Assembly: GCF_037042905.1 (NCBI RefSeq)
Contig: NC_087247.1
Location: 75,934,420-75,998,419, forward strand
Direction of reading: 5' to 3'
Source: Lytechinus pictus
Lineage: Eukaryota; Echinodermata; Echinoidea; Temnopleuroida; Toxopneustidae
DNA: 64,000 nt
The translations under genes and the position numbers were made by a program. The notes beneath the pieces were generated by a model. It was given only the letters and a program-made list of their open reading frames with translations, was not told the DNA's origin and ran no database searches. Below, piece after piece: positions 45,031 to 54,489 of the stretch (the stretch's first letter is position 1; the number at the start of each line of letters is the position of its first letter).

Positions 45031-46781
45031 CACAACAAAAAAAGTAAGTCCCCCCTTGAACAAACATCAATAATTTCCGAACCAATGCGAGTTTTTGATA
45101 TATTTTTCCATGAGCATGTAGGTAATTTTATAAGCTACCCTCTGAGTAAATGTTATGGACGTATTTTACGTCATGCTTCAGTGAGCACCGTCAGAAGGCA
45201 AAAATGTCACTTTTCAAAAGTCACAAGCCAAAAATCATGACTTTGATTCCATTTTATTGGAACTAATTCCACATTCTCATCATGAAAAATAGTCAGAAGG
45301 CTTGTAAAATGTACTTTCTAAAAGACGATGCAATTTTTTTGGCTAAATTTCACGGTTGAATAAACACAAGTCCAAATTTGCTATAATTGGATTTTTTACA
45401 CATTTTCATCAATAAAAATGATAGAATATGATGACAGTTATTTTTGGGAAGAGTATCTTCAACAATATTCATCGTTTCACGGTTCAATGAACATTTATTG
45501 GAAACAAAAAATACGATTTTCAAATATCATAGGCAAGTATTGTTTCATTTTGGTAACTGAAACTGATCTTTTATCAACATTTTCGTTATGTTCATGACCA
45601 ATTAACATGCTTCAATGATTCAAAGGCGTTTAATTAAACATTCACGCTTGAATGAACATGTGGAATGTGATTAGCTCTTTTTTACGTTATTGGAAAAAAT
45701 GTAACTTGTAACTGTGGATATCTGTCACAAACCTCCTTGCATGGTTCATTTGATTTGATTTTTATGAAAATTCTGATGTTTAATGCATCAGTGAGCACAC
45801 AATATTCGAAAATTATGCAAATGAGAAGAAAGTTCAAGGCCTTGGCCCCACTCTGTGCCGTATCGAATTGTTATTTTGGTGTGCGCGCCCTTTGGATAGT
45901 GTTACTCTGAAGCCATGTGCGAAGTTTCATGAAATAACTGTTGGCAGAAGTAACAAAAACCGTCCATGAAACAAACCCCTTATTTCATATTTGTTAAAAT
46001 TTTGACTTCCTCTCTCATAGACTTGTGTACATTATGGGTGCACATGTTTAAGAATAAGTAACACCTTATTCAATATGGTGGAACTTTTTTTCAACGCTGT
46101 CTTTAGCAATGTCATTTGGCAGTAATGTTTATCAACCTATGGGCAGAATTCTGTGCAAAAATGAAATCGATTTGTTTATTTACGGTTGAGTGAGCACACA
46201 TCAAAGTGAGAACATGGGCATTTTCAATGTCACAGACTCATTTTAAAGGGTAATAAGGTGAATATTGGGGGCAAATTTGGTTTGAAATGTGACTTTAATT
46301 GCTGTTGTTTTTATCATCCATCATTTCTTTCACCACACACTTACCGAACTTAACATTTTCATGGTTGAGCGAGCACATTCGAAAACTTAGGAATGAATAC
46401 TCTTTATACTGCATAAATGTATTCTTTTCCTAACAATTTCTCATGATCAGTTTAATTTATGGACAAATCAGTGGTGGATCCAGAATTTAAGAATGGGGGA
46501 GGGGCCTATAATCGGGGGAGCCACCAACATTTTCAATTTTTTTTTAATATTTTCCAAATTTTATTGATTTTCAAGATTTTTTCGTAACATTACAAAAACA
46601 ACAATCATACATGAATTACATAATTGTATAACATTAAAAGAACAATAATTAAATAGGAATCACTGTAACAATTACCAAAAAAAACCCAAAACAAAACAAC
46701 AAACAAACAGACCTGATGCAAAAGCTAAAAAATGAGTCCCTGGTGGTTTGGATTGTTTCATCAAAATATAATTATGGATAA

Positions 46782-47592
46782 TTAAAATAAATTCTCAATA
46801 GGGGACCATTTTCTATAGTGCATGTTTTCTTTGTGCTTTTGTTTAGCAATTACCAATTCTATATGTCTGATTTTGCAAATGAATGCTTCAAAACCTATAA
46901 AACTTACTACTAAATTCCTGCATTTCTGAATATAAATGTATCTCTTCAATAAGATAATTAAGTGATTCAGTAATATTTTATGTGGTCCCTTCCAATCCTT
47001 TATGAAGCCAAACATCATTCTTTTCCTAGATAGATCCTCATATCTGACAGATAGCTTCAGACCAATTTTATCAACAAAAGCATGTCTTAAATCTTCAGCA
47101 ACCTTACATTCATAAAAAAGATGTAAAGGAGTTTCAACAGAGGTCTTGCACAATGTGCAAAGTTCTGTCTCAACTTGCTTCATTTTAAATAATCTCTCAT
47201 TGGTGTAGAGAATATTATGCAAAATTTTAAACTGGAAGACTCTCATTTTAACTTCTATTGTGCATTTAAATGGGAGTAAATACATTTGTGGCCATTCCTC
47301 CTCCTCTATCCAATAAAAATCGTCCCATTATATCTTTAATGGAGTCTAACACTTTAAAATCAGGTGTCTTTCTTAATATAATGCATACTCCTCTGCTCTT
47401 AGAAGTTCCATGACTGAAAATAATATCAGCTCTAACTTGATTTCTCCATAATGATTCTTCCTTTTCTACAGAATGAGTTTCCTGTAAAAGGATAATATCT
47501 TTGTTCTGTTTAAGCATATAATTAAAATAACGTTTCCTTGCTTTAAAGTCCCCCAATCCGTTCACATTATGTGTCATCAGCTTCAAATCCAT
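46782..47592 (-). pseudogene. L1-type ORF2, deleted for RT
   Basis: The start (ATG 47592) encodes the beginning of an apurinic-type endonuclease: MTHNVNGL, then DIILLQETHS with the catalytic glutamate. Near 47310 the homology jumps to the ORF2 C-terminus, with FQFKILHNIL and the zinc-binding LCTLC...PLHLFYEC (zf-RVT type), which ends at 46782. The C-terminal part is in another frame from the endonuclease part. The second half of the endonuclease and the whole RT are missing. Confidence 0.85.
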
Positions 47593-48039
47593 AATTGAGA
47601 TATGAATTTCTTAAAAGTACCACCATCATATGATCAGGTTCAACATATATTAAACAATCAGGTTCAGCAAACAAAAAACACAAAAAACAAATCATACCAA
47701 AGGCTAGTTCTTCTGTATGCCTTAGGGAGATCAAGGTGGCGCTCTACATCGTGGTCTTTCCTTTTCTCCTTTGAGTGGTTTTCCACATATTCACCTACAA
47801 AAGTTCACTCTTGGAAACAGTTCATGAAAAATATTTTTTTTAAACACAAAAGTTTAAGCTCTTGTCATTATCTTAATTCTAAGTATTCCTTTTCACTTTT
47901 CTTATTGTTTTAAGAAGACAAGGTAAGTCCAACTCTATAACATTATTCAGGTTTTTGTGTGCTTTTTTTTTTTTTTTTTTTTATGTTTCCGGCATTTCGA
48001 TGTGGAATGATAAAATTTTCTTTCCTTTGACGTTTTGAG

Positions 48040-49035
48040 TTATTTCATCTTGTATTCTCTCTCCTTCCCGTCTTTTCCTTCTTTGTAGAAGATGCGAGCA
48101 GGATACTTGAAGTACACCACTCTCCTTGTATTTTCCTCTTTCAGCTTCTTCTTGATGTGAATCAGCTTCTTCCGTTGTTCACGAATTTCCTTGGGCAACA
48201 TTTCATCCACGTAAATAGGATGCTTTCCATTATGCTCAAAGGGTTTCTCCTTCAAGAAGCGACGTGCATTTACCAGGATCATGTTTTTGGTCGTGTACCG
48301 ATTAAAAGCTGCAATAATCGGCCTTGGTCGAGGTGATGAGGTGCTTCCGCTGCGATGTGCCCTTTCGATGATTACTTCAGCTTCAATCTGCAAATGCGAC
48401 TTGGCAAATGACTGGATCAAATTTTCACAATTCTTGTTCTCAGCACCCTCTGGAAAGCCTTGGAACACAAGTGTGTTTCTCATTCCCCTGGCGGATAGGT
48501 CAGTCAGACGTTCGCATAACTTCTCATTCTCCTTTTCTTGTGCGTGCAATTTCTCTTTGATTGAATCAATGTCAAACTCAATCCCTTCTTGCTTTTCCTT
48601 CACTTCTTCTATCTCTCTCTTATTATTATCAATCTGAGCAAGTGATAAGTCTAATCTGGCCACAATGTCATTGAACTTTGAGTTCATTTGATCCATTCTG
48701 TCAAGAAGCCTTGCTAGTAAATCTTCAGTGGTAGTACTTGCCTGCACCTTTTCATCTCCATTGATCTTCCGCTTCTTCTCCGCCCGCGGTTCGTCTTCAT
48801 CTTTTTCCCTCTCCTTTCCCCCGGCAGCTTCCGGGTGCGACTCCTGCAAGTCCTGGCCTACTTCGCTGATTCCAGTATTAAGCTCTGACTGCTGAGTGAG
48901 ATTTTCAAGTAGAATATCCGAGTTTTCATCGATGTCCATCTCTGTTCTGTCTGAAATTGAGCCAGAAGGGGTGAAGTATTGGGAAATCCTTGGTGAAACG
49001 TCCCTTTTGTCCATCTGTCTTTTCTTTCCACTCAT
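48040..49035 (-). CDS. L1-type ORF1 protein, intact
   Basis: A 331-codon frame. Residues 1-110 are low-complexity and charged with a basic KKRK patch. A coiled coil follows at about 110-190 (heptad-like, starting LLARLLDRMDQMN). Then comes an RRM-like domain with NTLVFQGFPEG and ERAHR, and a C-terminal domain ending in lysine-rich sequence. This is the standard layout of L1 ORF1p (Transposase_22 family), a trimeric RNA-binding chaperone that coats LINE RNA. No stop or frameshift interrupts it, unlike ORF2 of the same copy. Confidence 0.9.
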   Translation of the reverse strand: MSGKKRQMDKRDVSPRISQYFTPSGSISDRTEMDIDENSDILLENLTQQSELNTGISEVGQDLQESHPEAAGGKEREKDEDEPRAEKKRKINGDEKVQASTTTEDLLARLLDRMDQMNSKFNDIVARLDLSLAQIDNNKREIEEVKEKQEGIEFDIDSIKEKLHAQEKENEKLCERLTDLSARGMRNTLVFQGFPEGAENKNCENLIQSFAKSHLQIEAEVIIERAHRSGSTSSPRPRPIIAAFNRYTTKNMILVNARRFLKEKPFEHNGKHPIYVDEMLPKEIREQRKKLIHIKKKLKEENTRRVVYFKYPARIFYKEGKDGKEREYKMK

Positions 49036-49187
49036 TTTTAAATGATATTACAGAAATGTTCCACGATGAGAAATAATACAGTTTGATTTAGTAGGGCGCC
49101 ATCTTTCTCTCCCCATTTTTATTTTAATATGACCTAACAAGTTGTCTAGGATACTACAAAAAAAAACCTATGATGATACGTCACAAT

Positions 49188-49347
49188 ACAGGGGCAGCAG
49201 AACGGTTTTCAAAGTGTGGGGGAGGGGCTGAGCCAAAAGTGTGGGGGGGGGCTGACCATGCAAAAAATCACAATCGTATGGTCATTTTTACATTTTTGTA
49301 CATGATTTTGGAAAAAGGGGCCCCCCACCCCCGCTTCCGCGGCCCCT
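49188..49347. repeat. Short CAGGGGC-ended insert
   Basis: Imperfect inverted ends CAGGGGCAGCAGAACGG and CCGCTTCCGCGGCCCCTG bound about 160 bp with GTGTGGGGG-type repeats. It looks like a hAT-derived MITE, but no 8-bp duplication is visible. Confidence 0.5.
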
Positions 49348-49695
49348 GCGAAATTGTGCTCACTCAACCATGAACATACGATATCAAAATTGTGTGTGGA
49401 GTGGCTAAATGATGGATAGCAAAACAGCATAACACCATAAAATTCACCTAAAAACAACTTTTGCCCAACTTTCTATTTGCACAATCTGAAAAACGACTCT
49501 TGTGACTTTCAAAAATGGTCATTTTTAATTCAATCTTTAATTACTCATGCATGACTCAACCGATCAATCTCATTTTTCCCCAGGAGTTGCTTAATGAGTG
49601 TAGAAAACCACCTACGAAATATCATATCTCAAAATAACTCCGTTCAAAAGTTACAGCAATTTGATTTAGGGGGGACTTACTTTTTTTGTTGTGTA

Positions 49696-50395
49696 TAGAT
49701 AAGCTGATTTAGTGTCACCATTATTATTAATTAACTCTTAAGCAAAAACAATTAAGATAAAGAACGAGACGTCTTTAGAAGAAAAAAAATAACGCCTCTT
49801 GGATGCCAAGAAAACAATCAGACAAGCAAGATTCGCGGCGACTTTATGCGTCCTATAATTCTTTGTGATTATAGGCCTATATCCCGCAGAGATTTATACT
49901 CGATGATTGAAGCTTACAGAATGGAAAAAAGATGAAAGATAACATAGTAATCTATAAACAAACATATGAATTTCAATCATATTTCATGATTCCATAATCT
50001 CTGTTCAAAAATATTACAAATTAATATTGATATAGGCATCAATAATGAAAATGGTTGTTGGATGATAATGAGATTTTTCATATATTTTCATTTCATTTAT
50101 TTATTTTAAATTCTCATTAAAACGTACAACATACAATTCAAATTGAAAGCAGGATGCATGCACAGTATACATAATAAACAAGATGTAAAACATAACAAGA
50201 GAGAAAGAAAAAAATCAAAATATATGGGAGCCAGCATTGTATGATGTCTTTAAAAAAAATTCACATCACGGAGTCCTCTAGATTCTAGGCTAAGTCAGCA
50301 CAGGCCTTTCAGAGGCAGGGTTCCAGAAAATAGGCATCAATATCTTAAAGAGGTGATTTGCTGATCACTCAATAATTTTGATCAACGAATATATT
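49696..50395. other. Intronic DNA, nothing recognised
   Basis: AT-rich. The word CACGGAGTCCTC near 50272 echoes the 19040/52145 repeat. Confidence 0.45.
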
Positions 50396-50641
50396 CACTA
50401 GCGTACCTAATGGGGCCCCCCCCCCCCCCCCCGACGAGTCACAACTGATCCCAACGAGCCACAGATGGCCCCCTCTTTTGAACTTGTAGACCTTTTTTTT
50501 TTTTGTTATTTGCTAGTCATTTTTTTCTGGTACGAAATCCTTTATTTGTGGTTGAAGATCATTTCTTTTTTTTTTTGCTTGTCAATTTTTTGGGCGGACG
50601 AATTTGCCCCGCCCCCCTCGAAAATCCTGGGTACACCACTG
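50396..50641. mobile_element. hAT-like MITE (CACTAGCGTACC ends)
   Basis: The inverted ends CACTAGCGTACCTA and GGGTACACCACTG are flanked by AATATATT and AAAATATT (7 of 8 identical). The interior has T runs, TTGCTTGTCAATTTT and a C run. Relative of 29541-29943 in opposite orientation. Confidence 0.75.
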
Positions 50642-52144
50642 AAAATATTCCTTTAATATACGAGTATTCATTTATTTCTTCGCTTGTTTATTTACCTATA
50701 TCTGTAGAGTTTCCAATAGTAATAATTAAAAAAAATTGTATGACACCATGAGTATAATCTATCGAAAACAAAGAAGAAACAAAGAAAAAAAGAGGATAAA
50801 GACAAGAAGAAAATTAGAGACAAAAAAAAAAAAAAAGAAGAAAAATGACGAAGAGTAAAAAAAAACGAGAAAAAAGCAAAAGGCGAAAGAATTTAAAAAA
50901 AGGAAGAAAGAAAAAGAAAACCGACCCCAAAAAATGAAAAGAAGGTAAGGGAAAAACATAAGAAGAATTAAAAAAAAGGAAAGAGAAAATAAACTAGAAC
51001 AGAAGAAAAGAAAAAAAATGAGGGAGAAAGAAAGAAAAAAAATAATTCATACGAAAATATGTTATTTCTTTCAAGGAAAAAAAACAAACAAACCCGTATC
51101 TTGACTGGTTACCAGGCAAAAGGGAGCAAGAATTTACGGAACTAGACTCATGAATATTCATAACAATCTTTCTCTGACGCATCGAATGGTAGCCTTTTGT
51201 CAGAAACGTTTGTTGTATTTTCTATATGGACTTAAGTGGTATTGGCAGGATCTGATGAAAATACGAACATACTAAAATCGCATAGGCCTATTCAATTATT
51301 ATTTAATTTTTCAAGTATTTTTTCTCTTTTATTGCCTCGTCAAAAGGCTATATCGTTCCTCCATTGCTTCCTGTACAAACGACTTTTAATGCACACCGGA
51401 AAAAATTCCCTCCGTTTTTGCCTAGTTTTGGGGCATTATTTCATAGTTTTGATAATCGTGTACCGTATATTGCGGCTTAAGTTGTATGTATAGATTTCCT
51501 TGATTACAAGTTTGTCCAATTTTATTCCTTTTCCTGTGATTCCCGATGCTCATCTGGTTTGATCTGGTGAGCCGGGGTGAATCACAACGCAGCCCGAACA
51601 CAGTACGTGTTCGGGCTGCCGCAGTAAGCCTAGATCTAGACAGCTGGCAGCCGTCTGTTTCGAGGAGTTTTTTAACATTTTTTTTTTTTTTTAATTTCTC
51701 CTCATACACAGACGGCTCGCTAGCGTGCACCCACCATTAGGGGACTTGCAATGCAAAATCCCCCCGTCTGGGCTCTTCAATTTTTGTCTTTAATGAGTCA
51801 AAATTTTGAAAATTCACGCGACCAAAATGCAAATTAATATTCCCTCTTGGCATCAATTGCCAAAAAACTGAGAAAAATCAAGTTAAAAGGAACAAAAACA
51901 GTGACTTACCTCGGCTGTCGCGCAAATTCACTTCCCCGTTTTATCCGATCTTAAGTACATAAACATATGGCCATTGAGTCCCCTGTACAGATCGCGCTAG
52001 AACTTCGGTCTCTGTATTTGGTGAGTGAAGCCAACGGAGTTCAGCTGAACAACCAACATAACAGAGACCGAAGCTTTTGGTCTAGCCTAGATCTAACTTA
52101 CTTAGTCTGACTTAGTTAGAATAAAATCACAAACCGACAACGTC
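50642..52144. other. Intronic DNA with purine tract and two hairpins
   Basis: A purine-rich tract runs from about 50765 to 51060. A hairpin at 51589-51619 has a 13-bp stem GCAGCCCGAACAC. An inverted repeat at 52002-52073 pairs ACTTCGGTCTCTGT with ACAGAGACCGAAGC across about 43 bases. No gene is supported. Confidence 0.6.
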
Positions 52145-52320
52145 ATTTACATGATTTCTATCTTCAAACTTTTTCCTAGGGAAATCCACCTTTGTTTACA
52201 TGTGTCTCTTATATGTATATGGGAGGTGGTTCAAGGCTTCGTGATCAAATGGCAATATCAAAATCATTAAAAAAAATATGATCACGGAGTCCTCAACTTC
52301 AAGCCAGGCTACATCACCAC
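52145..52320 (-). repeat. Dispersed repeat near GDI exon 1, inverted copy of 19040-19215
   Basis: Ends about 120 bp from the exon 1 donor. The pair lies 33 kb apart in opposite orientation inside intron 1. The first two words of the repeat (GGACTCCGTGATCATAT) are echoed near 63922. Confidence 0.85.
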
Positions 52321-52439
52321 ATCACACGCCCATCCCATTCCATTCCAGACTGTGGTACAATACAAGCTCCAGCTCCAATGCACAATATTAATGCACAAAT
52401 GAGATGTCAGATGATGCATCAAAATCTGCATTACGTTAC

Positions 52440-52484
52440 CTTCAGACCTGTGCCAAGCACAATAACATCGTAGGTCTCATCCAT
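52440..52484 (-). CDS. GDI: Rab GDP-dissociation inhibitor, coding exon 1
   Basis: This exon encodes the first 15 residues of Rab GDI, the cytosolic protein that extracts GDP-bound prenylated Rab GTPases from membranes and recycles them. Reading leftward, the ATG at 52484-52482 has G at -3 and G at +4. It opens a peptide containing YDVIVLGTGL, the FAD-fold-like glycine motif that starts all GDI/REP proteins. After codon 15 (AAG at 52442-52440) comes a GTAACG donor. The exon ends in phase 0, exactly as exon 2 at 3056-3163 needs. The open frame continues upstream without a stop into a LINE remnant, but family length and the Kozak context favour this ATG. The match is from memory of the family, not a search. 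Whether GDI1 or GDI2 is not meaningful here, since invertebrates usually have one gene. Confidence 0.93.
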
Positions 52485-52790
52485 ATCTACTCCGGTATCT
52501 TTGGATATCCAGGGAAAGGAACAAATTTGAATTAAAAAGCAGGATCGTGGCAAGGAAAAGTGAATTGTCCGTCTGTTTCTATTTCGTGATGATGAGGTCT
52601 CAAGAAATAACGCGCACGGATTCGATTCCCACATGTACTTACGTATACGTATATATTTATAGATGCACACGTTTCCTGGCCGCGCAAGGGCCGATGACAA
52701 CGATTCGCATGTGTAACATATACAACCCTGCCCAACAGAGGGCAGCAATCCACAATGGCGCTGCTCACAATGAGGCAAAACATGCCCATT
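52485..52790 (-). promoter_or_regulatory. GDI: GDI 5' leader and possible core promoter
   Basis: Upstream of the GDI ATG on the minus strand lies non-repetitive sequence, followed by a TATAAATAT-like box at about 52651-52660, roughly 170 bp before the ATG. A GC-rich patch sits just upstream (about 52675-52695). Beyond 52790 a LINE remnant begins, so this 300-bp interval is the only unique DNA before exon 1. The TATA call is by motif only. A further 5' untranslated exon upstream is equally possible. Confidence 0.35.
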
Positions 52791-53390
52791 TATTTTCAAA
52801 GTAATATCTTTCTTTTGTTTATTGGTAAAAACTAAAACTACATACTTTGTGTGAGAAATATTTAATTTCCATCTCCAGCACCAGATTTCGATTTCATGGA
52901 GGGCTTCTTGCAGCTTTTGGCGAACCAGATCTAAGTTTGAGCTAGTAAACCAAATCGCGATATCATCTGCATAACATGATAGTTTTACTCCACTTTCTTT
53001 AATCTTTAAGTCATTTAACATTAATGTAAAAATGACAGGACTTAAAGAGCCCCCTTGCGGGATTCCGTGCTCCATACTTTTCTGACATACTATTGTTAAC
53101 TTTAACGTTACAATATCTATTTCTTAAGAAAGCTCTAATAAAGAAAAATAATTTTCCACTAATATCTAACATTGACAATTTTTCAAGAGACCTCCTTTCC
53201 ATAACGAATCATACGCCTTTTCCAGGTCTAGAAAAACTGCCACGGTATATTTTTTCTCCTTCAATGCTAAATGAACATCTGTTTCAAGCCTGACTAAATG
53301 ATCTATGACACTACGATATTTGCGGAATCCTGATTGAAGTTGGTTTAACGTTTTCTTATTATCTAAAAACCAACTTATTATCTAAAAACC
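52760..53390 (-). pseudogene. LINE reverse transcriptase fragment upstream of GDI
   Basis: Minus-strand homology reads FLDLEKAYDSLWKGG (about 53230), then GIPQGGSLSPVIF and SCYADDIAIW (about 52940-53070), the RT A, B and C blocks of a jockey/CR1-like LINE. A frameshift near 53190 and truncation at both ends mark it as dead. It ends about 280 bp upstream of the GDI start codon. The frame of its last part stays open into the GDI leader. Confidence 0.88.
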
Positions 53391-54485
53391 AAACCCACCT
53401 CCCTAGGGGGTGGGTGCAGGGAGAGGGAGTTTCCACCTCCCGCGCGAAGCGCGAAGCTTTTGGTGTTTCATAAATTAAAATGAAAAGGGGCCGTCTCTCT
53501 TGTCTCTAGTACTTATGTCAGCTCCAATTCAGTTGACTATATTGTGATTTTGAACCTTGTTTTCATGAACCTTGTTTTCAAAAGTGACTGTGAACGCCAA
53601 AAAAAAGGAATACAATTAATGGAGAAAATTAGAATAATAATAACCCCGCGCGACGCGCGGAAGCTAAAGCGTTTGATCATTTTTTTTTTTTTTTTTTGGC
53701 CATGAAAAGGGTCCCGAGAAAAGGGTATTCTCAAAGATATATTGAATACTTCCCTTGGAAAGATCAGATTTGATTACAATTTAGCAGTGCATATCTTTAA
53801 CACGCAAAACAGAGGAGAAGAAGTGTATATGCCGGGAAGGAAGATGTTCCTCCCCGCGCAATGCAATGATACTTAGAAATTTCAAAGGGCGGACGTTTCA
53901 TCAAAATAATGCAGATATCTCTAATACCCCATCGGCTCTAATTCAATTGATTTTCTAAGATTATTGAACTTCATTACAAGTGCGCAAAAGATTTATAAAC
54001 TTCTGTGATTTATTGAGATTATATAAAAAAAGGATGCCTAATTTCTTTGACTTATATCCTGAAGCGCTTCATTTTTGAATTATAAAGAATTAAACTTAAG
54101 TGTCATTCAAATTTCAAACTGAGGGTGCAAAACAGGATAGGAGATGAATGTGCAGGGAAATGACATGAAGTTTAATTTGATAAAAGATATTGTACTTTTT
54201 TATTCAATACGACACGAATTTTATACCTTCCTCTTTTTAAATCATGAACCTGTTTGCCCCCAAATTATGATTGTTTAGTAATGAGCTGAAAAGCGGGAGA
54301 AGTTGTCTTTATGGAGGTGACGACAGAACTTGATTTAAATAGTTTACCTGCCCGGAGCCGACCGGACCAGAAGTTGCGCGATCAATAAAAAAAAAGACAA
54401 CTTCACATACTTCGGCCTAACCTTACTCTAATTCCATGCCCTAATGCATACCTTTTAACTTTAACTGACAAGAAACACATATAGC
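53391..54485. other. Upstream flank, nothing recognised but GC hairpins
   Basis: Contains CGCGCGAAGCGCG near 53441 and CCCCGCGCGACGCGCGG near 53644 in otherwise AT-rich DNA, and T or A runs. Short frames lack motifs. Confidence 0.5.
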
Positions 54486-54489
54486 TGAG

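Larger units (their letters stand above)
46537..49115 (-). mobile_element. L1-like LINE, internally deleted
   Basis: On the minus strand, in order: a short 5' leader with AAAGATGGCGCC (49095-49106), intact ORF1 (49035-48040), an A-rich spacer, the N-terminal endonuclease part of ORF2, a deletion junction near 47310, the post-RT C-terminus of ORF2, a 3' UTR with AATAAA and a terminal A tract (46545-46537). The RT domain is absent, so the element is nonautonomous. The plan resembles mammalian HAL1 elements. No target duplication was identified. Confidence 0.85.
45031..49693. mobile_element. TA-flanked TIR element with TTGAGTGAGCAC repeats, host of a LINE
   Basis: Perfect 25-bp inverted ends, starting CACAACAAAAAAAGTAAGTC (45031-45055) and mirrored at 49669-49693, are bounded by TA on both sides, as for Tc1/mariner elements. 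Subterminal words of the type ACGGTTGAGTGAGCACAC recur near 45177, 45354, 45479, 45644, 45785, 46184 and 46362, and once inverted near 49352. No transposase was found. About 2.6 kb of the interior is a later L1-like insertion, and a CAGGGGC-ended insert lies at 49188-49347. Confidence 0.9.
3164..52439 (-). other. GDI: GDI intron 1 (about 49.3 kb)
   Basis: The donor after exon 1 (52439) and the acceptor before exon 2 (3164) bound one intron of 49,276 bp. It contains the BEL/Pao element, a foldback complex, a nested repeat stack, a LINE and many MITEs, described separately. No additional conserved GDI-like exon was recognised inside it, and the phase-0 join of the two flanking exons leaves no missing family sequence. 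Assembly collapse or misjoining could change the length but not the exon order. Confidence 0.85.
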
